Origin: Myrmaecium sp. VS I D KN 1
Taxonomy: Eukaryota; Ascomycota; Dothideomycetes; Valsariales; Valsariaceae
Length of the DNA: 64,000 nt
Direction of reading: 5' to 3'
Assembly (NCBI GenBank): GCA_019775845.1
Contig: JADQAV010000003.1
Span: forward strand, 186,001 to 250,000
Below the pieces are notes generated by a model. It saw nothing but the letters and a program-made list of their open reading frames with translations. It had not been told where the DNA came from and did no database searches. The position numbers and the translations under genes are program-made. Below are positions 44,468 through 54,782 of the stretch, in pieces (positions within the stretch are counted from its first letter, which is position 1; each line of letters starts with the position of its first letter).

Positions 44468-44951
44468 GCAGGGTGAGTACCTAGGTACGGAGTAGTAGGT
44501 AGTCCTACTACTGCGCTACGATAACGAATGGGATGCCGTTGGTCGGAGCTCGCGGGGACCTTGCATTGGTGACGGGGGGCATGGAGGGAGTCGCGACGTG
44601 CGACGAGTCTCGGGCGATGAGATCAGGCGAAACCGGATGTGTTTGAGGAAGAGGTCGGCAAGAGTCGCAGGAGCGCCCCGGTCCTTGGGACTGCGCCGAG
44701 CGGATGTCTATGTATCTGACCCCGCGGGTGGTCGCGATCGCTTCCCCGGCCGATAGCGGCAATGGGCTATCCCGTCATTGCCGGGGCCCGTCCCGCATCC
44801 GAAAAACTCCCGACGCAGGCACAGGCGGATCGACATTGACGTGCGGAGGGGAACAAGCAAGCAAGAAGTCAGGACCGTTCACAAGATAATGATATATTTT
44901 GGTATTCATTCGTACAGCGGGTCCACGCTGCTCCGGCCAATCTCTAAACAA
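44468..44951. promoter_or_regulatory. Promoter of the EamA transporter and 3' flank of PDI
   Basis: 484 bp. Just upstream of the transporter ATG are a perfect 12-bp palindrome, GTACCTAGGTAC (44477-44488), and a 9+4+9 inverted repeat, AGTAGTAGG..CCTACTACT (44491-44512). The rest is unremarkable and includes the PDI 3' UTR near 44880-44951. Confidence 0.55.
44477..44512. repeat. Palindrome plus stem-loop-like inverted repeat
   Basis: GTACCTAGGTAC is self-complementary over 12 bp. It is followed after 2 bp by perfect 9-bp arms around TAGT. Together they could be paired operator sites or a cruciform. Confidence 0.7.
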
Positions 44952-46096
44952 TTACAACTCAGACTTCTCCGTCTCCTTGGCCTGGAACTTCCGCAGGATG
45001 TTGCTGCGGCTGACCAAGTCGTCCAGCTTCTGAGGGGCCAACCCGCCCTTCTTGATCAGACCTTCAAGACGCTTGAGCTCCTTCTCAACATACTCCGCAT
45101 TGGCAGCGGCCTTGCTAGCGACCCTGACGTAGTAAGCGGCATATTGGTCCTTAAGACCCTCCGCGGCCGCCTTGATATCCTCGAGACCTTCGTTAAGGTC
45201 CTTGCCCAGATACTTCTGGAGCACGGTGTCAAGAGCCTCAAGCGTGCCAGCCTGGGCGTCCAGACCACCTCCGACGGCACGGTGGGTACCGGCGTGCTTG
45301 TTGAGGAAGGAGACGAAGTCCTTCTCGGAGCGACCGCCCTCGTATGCAACAGCCTCGGTAGATCCCTTGGGGAAGTACTTGATCGTCGGGTATGACTTGA
45401 CGCCATATTCCTCAGCAGTGCGCTTGGAACCCGCAGAATCGGCGTCGACCTTGGCGACGAGAACACCAGGCTCGTTCACGAAGTCCTGAGCGAGTTTCTC
45501 CCACGTGGGCGCGAGCGCCTTACAGTCTGCAAGGTAGATGTTAGATCGGAGCGAGACGCCGGTTGCGGAGAATACTCACGTCCGCACCACGGGGCGGTGA
45601 AAGCAACAAGCACGTCTTGATCCTTTCCGACCTTGTTCTTGAAGCTGCTGTCGTCCAGCATCTGCACGGCGGACGGGGCCTTCTTCGCCGTCTTAGGCTT
45701 GATCCCCGTCTTATCCGTGATCCACTTGGTCAAGCTGTCCAAATCCCTTCCGCCCTTGTAGTCCTCGGGCGTGTCGCTCTTGCCATCGAACCATTTGAGG
45801 GTAGGAAAACCTTGGACGCCGAACTTGCGGCCCAGATCTTTGTGTTCATCGGCATCGACTTTGCCAATGGTGACCTTGTCGGCAGCGGAGGCGAAGCTCT
45901 GCGCGAGCTCCTCGTAGACTGGCGCAAGGTTCTTGCAGTGTCCGCACCATGGGGCAAAGAACTCGACCAAGGCAGGCTTGCCACTCTTGAGGACAACGGA
46001 ATCGAAGTTTGAGGGAATGAGATCGATCACGGCGGAGGCCGCCAGAGCGGCCGTGATGAAGGTAAGGGAAGGAACGAGACGAGTAAGGCCCACCAT
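44952..46096 (-). CDS. ER protein disulfide isomerase with two thioredoxin domains and ERp29-C domain (TigA/Erp38 type)
   Basis: Exons 45580-46096 and 44952-45526 give 363 residues. A signal peptide (LVPSLTFITAALAASAV) precedes domain a, with [20 protein letters not shown], and domain a', with [20 protein letters not shown]; the second CGHC codes across the single intron (C|AC for His). The ERp29-like all-helical C domain follows (LEDIKAAAEGLKDQYAAYYV; RLEGLIKKGGLAPQKLDDLV). This is the layout of Aspergillus TigA and Neurospora Erp38. The protein oxidises and isomerises disulfides in the ER lumen. It ends TEKSEL, a non-standard variant of the HDEL/KDEL retrieval signal. No clear unfolded-protein-response element was recognised upstream, although the family is normally induced that way. 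Confidence 0.94.
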
Positions 46097-47497
46097 GATT
46101 GCAGCTGTTACGGCGTATCACGTTACGGACGTTGTTGGAGACAGGTTGACTTGGGGAGCTCCAAGCTCCGCCTGTGGCGGTCAGTGTCCCGATTATTCAG
46201 CCCTACGGATAGATGAAACCTGGCATCTTTGATAAGGCTTGGATGCCTTTGGCGAGCACTTTAATCCGTCTGCAGCCTTGCGCCACAACCACAAGATCGT
46301 TCAATTCTCAGGATCTCAAGGGGAAAAGTTTGCGAGATGTAACATTGGAAATTCGAACTTGGATCTCTCCTGCTTTCCTGATAACGGCGACTATGAAGCC
46401 TGCCGTTGCGGATTTCCCCCAAAGGTATTCCAGAGTATCCTCCAGAAAACTGCTAATTTTATAGGCCACTTCCTTCTTCAATTCCGTAGGTACCAACATC
46501 CTTTCCAGGCGACACAGCATGAGAAACTTGTATCACGTAAGGCTGAGGAGCTACAATAGACATCAGGTACGGTAATGGGGGCCGGAGCGAGCCATTCATG
46601 ATTCCACGGAGCGGATTTCTTTATTTTATGGGCCTCCGTGTTCGAGGACGGCGCACCAGCACTCCGACTCCGGTCATCCGATCTGTTCGTCCGTAAGGGA
46701 CGGGATCAAACTCCGCATTCCTACTCCTAGAGGTATTATTTGCGGAGTGTGTTGCAGTGGTATACGAGCGAGGACGAAGATGCTGACGTAAGGGTGCGGT
46801 TGGCGTCGAGGCTTCTCGCAAGCTTTTCCCATCCAGCACTCCTGCCAAGAGGTAAGCACGCCGTCAACACCATGACTATCGCCACGACCAATCCCCAAGA
46901 CCATCACCGTGCCGCCCCAGCAGCTGGTGTTACCTGCGAGCTTCCGGTCAGTCGATGACGAGCATCCACTCGGGGGGAAACCCAACCCAGCGCCACCGTC
47001 CTCTGCCAACGGTGGTAGTTGAAAGAGGGCTTGAGCTGGCGCGGACATGGCGGATAACAAAGGAGGCACCAGGCGTACGCAGCCGGTTGCGGGCGGAAAC
47101 GCAAGGCCGGCTGGCATCCACCTCGGACTCGAGGTTGGCCCGTCTACCCGCTTCAATGACCCACTTGGGCGCCCATAGCCTCTTCCTTCGAGTCTTAACC
47201 AAACTTAGCATTGCTGTTCGTGCGGCCGGCGAGGCTGGCGTCACGGTAGTCGGCATGTTTTATCTAAATATGTTTTTTTCCCTCACATTCTCCGCTTTTC
47301 AATTTCCCCAGTGTGCTCCTCAACATTACTCCCGTTTCTCCCTTCTCCCTGTGGAGTTCTTCTCGAGCGTATACAAACCTCTTGACATTCCGGAATTCCC
47401 GGGCGATTCTCCCTTTAGCTCTACCGCTCGTGCTTGATACCCGCCCTTTGCCGGCCGTTCTGTTTCCGGCTTCCAGATTCTGTAGCTGCCTGTCAGC
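46097..47497. other. Divergent intergenic region, PDI / RTA1-like
   Basis: 1.4 kb between divergent genes. Short ORFs of 60-160 codons occur on both strands but have no family-like motif, and codon use is uneven. A CT-rich leader precedes the RTA1-like ATG (47270-47490). No repeat or RNA gene was recognised. Confidence 0.45.
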
Positions 47498-48523
47498 ATG
47501 AGCTCCATCGCGGATCAGGTAGCGTCCATGACGCCGGAGCAGCAGCAGGATTTCAAACATGACCTTCAAAGTGGCTGCAAAGCTTACATCCCGGGAATCG
47601 GAACCGATTACGGTTATGTGCCTTCTCTTGCCGCTGGCATTGTCTTCTGCGTGTTGTTCGGGTTGTGCATAATAGGACATTCCATACAAGGTTGGAGAAA
47701 GAGGCAGTGGACCTCTTTCGTCTGCGCTGCCGGAGCGCTAGGTATGCGCTCGTGGGACTCCTATTTCAGCGTCGAGTATGGTTTAGCTAACTGGTGAATA
47801 GTTGAGGTGCTCGGATGGGCTGGTCGTACATGGTCTGCTAAGTGCCCTTACAGCGAGGACGCCTTCCTCATGCAAATCACCACCCTGATCATCGCACCCA
47901 CCTTCTTCTCGGCCGCCGCCTACGTTGTCCTCGGGGCCCTCATCAACATCTGCGGGCGTCAATCCTCCATCCTCTCCCCGCGCTGGTATCTCATCATCTT
48001 CTGCACCGCCGACGTCTTGTCCCTTGTCATCCAGGCCATCGGCGGCGGGATGGCCTCCACAGCCGACCAAAACAACGAAGATACCGCTCCTGGCACGGAC
48101 GTGATGGTTGCAGGCATCGTCTTCCAGATGTTCACCATGACCGTGTTCGTGGGGTTCCTTATCGACTTCCTGCGCCGGGCGAAGCTCTCCCTCCTCCCCA
48201 AAGGCGCCAGATATGTCATGGGAGCCATGGTGCTTTCCGTGGTCACCATCTACATCAGAAGCATCTATCGAACAATCGAGCTGGTGCAAGGATGGAGCGG
48301 ATACCTCATCACTCACCAACGATACTTCATCGCCCTCGACGGGTCCATGATGGTTGTCGCGGTGGCCATCTATCTCATCCCGTGGTGCGATCCGGCGGTT
48401 GTGCTCCCGCCGGGGACGCATAGCTTCAGGAAGAACCCGAAAAAGACGCCTGCAGAATCGCGGGACGGGCATACTTTGGCAGACTATGGATCCGAGGAGG
48501 GAAAGGACACACCGGAGGTATAG
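47498..48523 (+). CDS. RTA1-like seven-helix membrane protein (lipid-translocating exporter family)
   Basis: Exons 47498-47741 and 47802-48523 give 321 residues; the intron has the branch GCTAAC and ends AATAG, phase 1. Helices include PSLAAGIVFCVLFGLCIIGH, FLMQITTLIIAPTFFSAAAY, WYLIIFCTADVLSLVIQAIG, VAGIVFQMFTMTVFVGFLID and GSMMVVAVAIYLIPWCDPAV. The blocks VEVLGWAGRTWS, APTFFSAAAYVVLG, FCTADVLSLVIQAIGGGMA and RSIYRTIELVQGW are diagnostic of the RTA1 family. Yeast relatives Rta1 and Rsb1 are linked to 7-aminocholesterol resistance and to release of sphingoid bases. The substrate of this copy is unknown. The tail is short, polar and acidic (DYGSEEGKDTPEV). Confidence 0.92.
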
Positions 48524-49083
48524 GTGAAGAAAGGGGCGAGCTGAGAGGTTAACCGGCTTTGTGTGCAGAGGAGAGTGCTATATATCTATTTCGTTTGATA
48601 TAGTCTGTGGCTATATACTTTCATGTCCTATTTCTAAGATTATTCCCCAAATATATCAGCTTCCACAGTCATGGGCTCGGGTACCTATTAAGCTGGACAT
48701 AGGTCCTTCAATTTATGCCCTCTCAAGTACGTTAGTAAGGACTTCTCTTCCAACGGTTGAAGCATCATATTCTCTGATACATAGTCATGAAGAATAAAAA
48801 ACAATACTTGGACATAAGTATTCCCCGCCTTATTTATTATGCTAATCCGTAGCATCTGATTGGGCCGTCGCTACTTCCATGGAGTCGGAGGCAACGACCG
48901 GCCATCACGGTACATGTCCCCATCCTAACTTTTCCGCCACCAAGGGTCCATCCTAACATCATCCTCTCCACATACTTCAACATCGACCTCTCCAAGAAAA
49001 ATCCATCAACTTCAACGCAAAAGAAAAAAGAGCCAAGCAAACCAAGAAAACAGATCGTCCGCAAACCAGATCGTCAAGGAAGG
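48524..49083. other. Intergenic region between RTA1-like and PARG genes
   Basis: 560 bp holding the RTA1-like 3' UTR, AT-rich sequence (48570-48850) and, in the last 120 bp, the leader of the PARG gene. No gene was seen. Confidence 0.5.
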
Positions 49084-50685
49084 ATGGGACGCACGGAGCC
49101 GGTGGTCGTTCTCGCGCCGCAGGCGCACCGCAAGGACGCGCGGGCCAAAGCGGCCCGGCAGCACGTCAACCGGACGGTGCCGGCGGTGCTGGCGTCGAAC
49201 GCGCGGGCGCGGCGCGGGGTCGAGCGGGCGGAGCTGGTCGTCGATCCGCCGGCCAACGGCGGCGCGGGGGTTGGCGGGCTGGCGGAACGCGTTGCGGGGA
49301 AGGGGAAGGGGAAGGAGCGTGGTGGTGCCGCTGGCGCTGGCGCTGGCATTGGTAAGGGTGAAGAGGGGAAGGGGAAGGCGAAGAGAAGGGGGAATGGGAG
49401 GGGTAGGAGATCGGCGAGTGGCGACGAAAAGGATGCGGTTACGGATCCTGTTACGAGACCGGAACGAAGTGATGACCAGAATCGACAGCAGAGCAGCGTT
49501 CCGCGCAGCCCGCGCATCGTCCTTCGCGCCTGCGATGCCGTGACCGCGGCTCGATGCTTCCATCAGCAAGCGTGGAAATTCCACGGTCACCACAAGGCCA
49601 GCAACAACAACAGCAGCAGCAGCAATAACAACAACCACCGAATCGGCATCCTCAACATGGCGTCCCCGCTCCGGCCCGGCGGCGGCTTCCTGAACGGCGC
49701 CACGAGCCACGAGGAGAGCCTCTGCTACCGGAGCACGCTGTACCCGTCGCTGCGGGAGGACTTCTACCGCCTGCCCGAGGTCGGCGGGGTGTACAGCCCC
49801 GACGTGCTGATCGTCAAGGACGGCCGGGCCGAGGCGACCGAGCTCAAGCCGCCGGAGCGGTTCTTCGTCGACGTCGTAAGCGCGGGCATGCTACGGTTTC
49901 CGGAGGTGGAGGAGGACGCGCAGGAGGGAGACAAGCCTCCCTCTAGTGGTGGTGCTGCTGCTGGCGGCAAAGTGACAGGGTTGAAGTATGCCAGCGCGAA
50001 GGACAGGGAGTTGGCCCGCCGGAAGATGAGGGCGGTGATGCGCATCTTCCAGCGCTACCGGTGTGGGCGGGTGGTCCTGGGCGCGTGGGGGTGCGGAGCG
50101 TATGGGAATCCGGTCAGAGAGGTTGCAGCAGCGTGGAAGGGCGTGCTTCTGCCGGATGCCGTCGAGTCGAGCGGAAGCGCCGTCAGACATCGGCGAGGGA
50201 AGAGGAAGGAGGACGAGCCGCCCGAAAGGTGGGAGGACATCGAGGAGATCGTCTTCGCGGTTAAGGACAGCAACATGGCGGATGAATTCCAGAGCTGGTT
50301 TGGCGAAGGCATAACCATTGAGACGGAGGAGCAGCAGGACGAGGGGGAGAAGGAGGAAGGGGAGGAGGATCCCAACTCGCGGGTCATGGCTGAGCTCGAG
50401 GCGAGAATCACCGAGCTCAGATTGCAGGCGTCGCAGGTCCAAAGTCCTCATCTCAAGGAGCGGATGGATTCGATCATTGGTGATCTCGAAGGCCGACTCG
50501 AGGGGCTGTCAGGCGGCGAAAGCAGTCACTCCGCACGTCCGGCGGCAGCAGACGTTGGATCGGACGACGAGGTCGGCGCTGGGGAAGAGCATGACGATGA
50601 CAGTGAGGAGCAGCGGGACGAGGAAGACGACACGGACGAGGGGGAATACGACGTGATAGGTGCTGGGGATTTGACAGAGCCTTAA
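49084..50685 (+). CDS. Microbial-type poly(ADP-ribose) glycohydrolase (TIGR02452/DUF2263 family)
   Basis: One exon of 533 residues. A basic N-terminal region (RKDARAKAARQHVNRTVPAV) is followed by a Gly/Lys-rich linker. The macrodomain-type catalytic core runs from about residue 135 to 330: IVLRACDAVTAARCF, an Asn/Ser low-complexity insert, RIGILNMASPLRPGGGFLNG, CYRSTLYPSLREDFYRLPEV, GVYSPDVLIVKDGR and VVLGAWGCGAYGNPVREVAA. The bacterial-type PARG signature is GGG-x6-8-QEE; here it reads GGG at 199-201, seven residues, then His209-Glu210-Glu211, so the Gln is His while both Glu residues remain. The enzyme family removes ADP-ribose polymers from proteins. The C-terminal 150 residues are acidic and include a coiled-coil-like block (ELEARITELRLQASQVQSP). 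Fungi of this group often have PARP, so PARG activity is plausible. Confidence 0.85.
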   Translation: MGRTEPVVVLAPQAHRKDARAKAARQHVNRTVPAVLASNARARRGVERAELVVDPPANGGAGVGGLAERVAGKGKGKERGGAAGAGAGIGKGEEGKGKAKRRGNGRGRRSASGDEKDAVTDPVTRPERSDDQNRQQSSVPRSPRIVLRACDAVTAARCFHQQAWKFHGHHKASNNNSSSSNNNNHRIGILNMASPLRPGGGFLNGATSHEESLCYRSTLYPSLREDFYRLPEVGGVYSPDVLIVKDGRAEATELKPPERFFVDVVSAGMLRFPEVEEDAQEGDKPPSSGGAAAGGKVTGLKYASAKDRELARRKMRAVMRIFQRYRCGRVVLGAWGCGAYGNPVREVAAAWKGVLLPDAVESSGSAVRHRRGKRKEDEPPERWEDIEEIVFAVKDSNMADEFQSWFGEGITIETEEQQDEGEKEEGEEDPNSRVMAELEARITELRLQASQVQSPHLKERMDSIIGDLEGRLEGLSGGESSHSARPAAADVGSDDEVGAGEEHDDDSEEQRDEEDDTDEGEYDVIGAGDLTEP

Positions 50686-50939
50686 GCCAAGAGCATATGG
50701 TATTTGACTATCTATCTTCCATATGAAGAGGTGATGGATTGTGAAACCCCCCAGGAAAATTCGCACGACTGGCGCGGGTTATTCGTTCGTCTTTCGATGC
50801 GCTGTGCTTGGCCCGCTGCGGGCTTTGGTCCTCGTCAAAACCCATTGTGTGTAGCATCGCGCTCTATCAGGAGCATGCCCTGCTGTTCAAGCACTCTGAG
50901 CAACTCTCCATACTACCGTCTGAATGATCACGCAAGCCT

Positions 50940-52943
50940 TCAGTCCTTGAAGCTCTTCTGTCTCTGTCTGGAGTTCCACTGCAACGTCCGCGAGATGCTG
51001 TCCACCCAATCCTGACTCCGTCTGTCGAAGGGGAGCACGCACGGGAAAGGGAAGCGGGACGCGGAGATCGTGACGTAATCGCCCGGTTTGAGCTCGATTC
51101 TTCGCACGTGGTCGACATGTTAAAATGGCGTGGTCCGATTAAGCAGAAGGGCATCATCCAACGTACCTTTTCCGTCCGTCGAAACTCGCCCAGCCGCTCA
51201 CTCGGGCGTCGTATGGGATGCCGCATCGGAGGACGATGGTGTCTGGCAGGATGATGGGTCGGAAGGAGAGGGTGTGGGCGCAGATCGCGGTGACGAGGAT
51301 GACGGGGTTATCGGGGTGACAGAGGGAGCCGCCGGCGGCGAGGTTGTACGCGGTCGATCCCGTGGGCGTCGACACGCAGATCCCGTCCGCCTGGATGGTG
51401 GTGAAATGTTCGTCGTCGCCGAACAGCTCGATGGTCGACATGGCTAGGATCGTTGTTAATAGAGGTTTCCGTGTAGGTTGGCTTCGCTCGAACACCTACT
51501 GGGACTGGGGCCGCGGTCTACAACAACTTCATTTAAGATGTTATATGTACCGTCCGGTCTATGTGTGAAATTATCGTCGCTCTCCTCGCCGATGACCTCT
51601 TCGACCAAGTCTCGCGGGCTCTCCATAGCTTCCGGCTGGGCTCTCATCACCGTGGCCTCGAAGCGCAGCCTGAGGCTCACTGTAATCCCCATCCCGAAGG
51701 CTCGCGACAATGTGACCGGGAAGTGATCATAGTCGAACTTCGTTAGGAACCCCAGGGAGCCTAAGGAGAATGAAAGAACGGGCGGGACTACGCGCTGGAA
51801 AAGCCAGCTAGCGTATAATACCGTGCCGTCGCCACCGAGCTGTCTCGGGCTTAGGAAAAGGTGGTCAAAAAACAAATGCCACAGATACTTACGGCGAGTA
51901 CGATGTCGAACGTCTGCGGCCGCTCTTGACAGAGCTCGTGCGTCCAGAATTTCAAACGGCTCTTGAAGGATGGGTCTAACTCAAGGAGACCTTTGGCATC
52001 GAAGACCTGGTGATCTTTGAGGATGTCCTCGACATATCTCCACGCGCAGGTCAGTAAGAGTCCCGTGGGCAAATTCGTTGTACCACCTACACCTTGTAGT
52101 TCTTGTCCTTCTTAAGCAGCCATTCGGCCATGTCCCTGGTGTTCTTGATGAGTGATCTGTCGTGGATCTTAGCGACAATGAAGATATTGCCGACGTTGAG
52201 CCTCAGCCGTATGTGCGCCAGCTTCTTGGCCAACTCCCGTATGCCAAAAGCCATGTCTGAGATCTGCTTCTTCGTCAAGAGTCGCGATTGGAAAGGCGAT
52301 TCTCCGTCCTGCCCGAAGTGCCCCGCCGGGTTCTTATCCGCCCTCTTCATAGCCGCTAGTGCCTCCTCGTTCAAACGATGGTCAGGCGTCTGGGTCCCTT
52401 TCATGTCCTGGAGGAGATTGTGAACGATGCAGTCCGTGCCGGTGCGTATGTGACTTGGTCGTTTGGCTTCGGACGGCACGAGGGAAGCCTTGCGCCGGTG
52501 AGGATTCTCCGAGTCGAACACCACCTGCGACGAGTCTTAGCGCGATCCTGGCTGGGGCGGTAAGCTGGACGGCTGTATGTACCTCAAGGGCCTGGTGAAG
52601 CTCGGAATCGTTCCCTAAGTCGGCCATGTCGTCGTCCTCGAGGCTCAGAGCAGGAAGTCAGCGCATGTTTCAAAACGGCCATTGGGCGATCGAGTACCTC
52701 CTTCCTTCCCGACTCTTCGCGCACGCTGTCTATCGAATTGGAGATCTGTGGTCGGCTCATCGTGTTGGGCGCGACGGGCTGGTTGACCGAGCGGGAGGAA
52801 GAGGAGGAAGCTGCCCGGAGGCGAGGGTGGTGACGTTGTTGCCCGCCGTTAGAGGCGAACGGCCATCGTTTATTGTCCGAAGCGATGCGACCACTGCCAT
52901 CAAGAGGGTCAAGCCCGGTTGAACCCCCTCCGCCAGACGACAT
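50940..52943 (-). CDS. ATP-dependent NAD+ kinase (Utr1/Yef1-like)
   Basis: Seven exons: 52698-52943, 52583-52636, 52091-52524, 51893-52037, 51500-51839, 51167-51443 and 50940-51099, giving 551 residues. The catalytic core shows [20 protein letters not shown] (start of the kinase fold), [18 protein letters not shown] (the GGDGT phosphate-binding motif), [40 protein letters not shown] and [20 protein letters not shown] (the second conserved motif). The end, [20 protein letters not shown], matches Utr1. The N-terminal 150 residues are Ser-rich and variable. The enzyme makes NADP+ in the cytosol. The 54-nt exon 2 ([18 protein letters not shown]) rests on phase and an AG acceptor at 52637-52638; other acceptors nearby break the frame. 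Confidence 0.93.
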
Positions 52944-53241
52944 GCCTTTCTGGACGCATCGGTAACTGCTGGCCTTAATTCGCTGGGCAAAACCTGCTTG
53001 CAGACGTATGCCCTGGGCGGCGTATGTTCTTTCTGTTTCTTTCGCGTCGCAGCCTCTCGCGCATGCAGCGATCGCGCCGCCTACCCGGCTCGCTACCCCG
53101 CAGGGGCACGCAGGTCCGTCTACTAGCCAACGGCACCTTGCGCGCTATCACTAAAAGACCACTCAGATGCAACAATATTCTGCTCATCTAACTATCTGGC
53201 GGCTCTGATTTAAATCGCCGCAGGGGCGCCTTCAGTCGTAA

Positions 53242-54782
53242 TCATAACGGCACCTCTACAGCCTCGATGACCTCGTCGATCACGTCCCCCACGGTCACTC
53301 CCTCCAGGATGACCCTCACAGCTTCGATTGAGCTGCCCCACTGAGTGCTGCGCTCGTTCTCCGGCTCAGTCAGGACGATCCGGTGCATATATACTTTCCG
53401 CGCAGCCAGCGCTACAAGAGAAGGAGGCACATAATCAAGGCCATGTAACGGCGCAAGCGCTCTATTCACAGTTAGCTGTGCGCCTAGCTTAGATCATCAC
53501 TACGCCAACAACGAGATACTGACCGTGACAGCTCCTCAAAATGGCGGGTCGCCAAGGGTGATACACCTCCTTTAATAGCTCGGTGCAGGCGCAAGAACAC
53601 TACGATGTTGTGTAGATAGGCTCGCACCTCGGAGCTGATCTGGACATCAGCGGTTTGTCCTGTCACAGCATCAAGATCCTAGCTGTTTTAGTGAACTGAG
53701 CGATGCTGGAGAGAACGTCTGGCTAGCTTACTGCTGAATCAAACACGGGAGCTCTCAGCCCCTGTAATTGGTGCGAAGAAGAAACGTCCAACTGCGGCTT
53801 CCGTATGACTGAGGATTCGGATGCGGTGTCCGAAGTGAGTTGAGCTTCCGCTCCCCTCTCTTCCAAATTCGGCAATCCGTCTTCGCTATAGTGGCGGTGA
53901 GAGATAAAGAAATAATCGTTCTGTATGGCCCGAGTCAGTTCTTATTTGCCAGGATGGGATGTCCCAGGGCTTACTAGGTGGGGAGTGAGCTTCCTTGAGG
54001 ACACCGCAACCACGGCAATGAACAGAAAGCGCTTTGGAGCCGTGCGTACTGCTGTGCGAGTAAAGATGCGTTTACTGCGGGCCAACTGCAAAGCTGGATC
54101 AGTATATGGAATTTCGGAATTAAAGAAAAGAACAGGACATGCTCAGGGGAATGTCTACTTCAAGCGACTGCAACTGGACTTGATCACTGGCCGTATTAAG
54201 ATGTTTGGCGATGACCACATCTGCGATCCTGTAATCATCCAGACGACCAAGAGGGCCTGGGGAAGGAGAGCGTCCCCTTGCAGATTGGAACGATGCGGCA
54301 GGCAAAGACAATGCATTCTGCAAGAAAGGCTTAGTTTTTATGCGGCTATAGTAAAACTCAAGGCCAAGTTCTGCAGTGAACAGTATAGAAATGGCATAGA
54401 TAGCTTTAACGTGCTGTTGCAGGTCTACTTACGTGCTCCGCAGTCCGTGAGAGCGACCGCGTACCATAGTCATCGTCTTCACCATCTCTTGGGACTAGAA
54501 GCCCATCCCCGAATTCGTCCAGGTTTGTCGACCCCGAGCACTGTAGGATAGCGCATCGTAGACCAAAGACGTTCGCCGATATCTGACTGGATGAGTTCTC
54601 AGACCACGGGGGACAAGACGATCGGATTTATTCACCAGTTGCAGCTCCTCCGTGACTGCATCGACCAGCTCCGGTACCGTCTCGATGATGCAGTGCTGAT
54701 GCGCCACGAGACAGAGGAGAGTTGCCAGCTCGAGGTCGCTGAGGTCTTGCACCTTCTCGGCAATGGCTCGTTTGTGAGCCAT
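53242..54782 (-). CDS. Fungal 'magnesium chelatase'-annotated family protein without a P-loop
   Basis: Seven exons: 54636-54782, 54433-54582, 54159-54317, 53975-54085, 53732-53920, 53524-53678 and 53242-53461, giving 376 residues. Conserved blocks I recall from Aspergillus homologues are present: LSDLELATLLCLVAHQHCII, ISANVFGLRCAILQC, IADVVIAKHLNTASDQVQLQ, SKRIFTRTAVRTAPKRFLFI, NDYFFISHRHYSEDGLPNL, VRAYLHNIVVFLRLHRAIKG and PPSLVALAARKVYMHRIVLT. The last two resemble the helical lid of ChlI/MoxR AAA+ proteins. No Walker A or Walker B motif is present, so ATPase or chelatase activity is not supported, and fungi make no chlorophyll. The real function is unknown. The seven exons all join in phase, which strongly supports the model. 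Confidence 0.85.

Noticed and set aside
42838-44951. Thiamine riboswitch for the THI74/YML018C-like transporter
   Set aside because: No TPP-aptamer core could be recognised in the leader or introns.
46213-47156. Small ORFs of 66-160 codons on both strands in the PDI/RTA1 spacer
   Set aside because: They overlap each other, lack motifs and have no consistent coding pattern.
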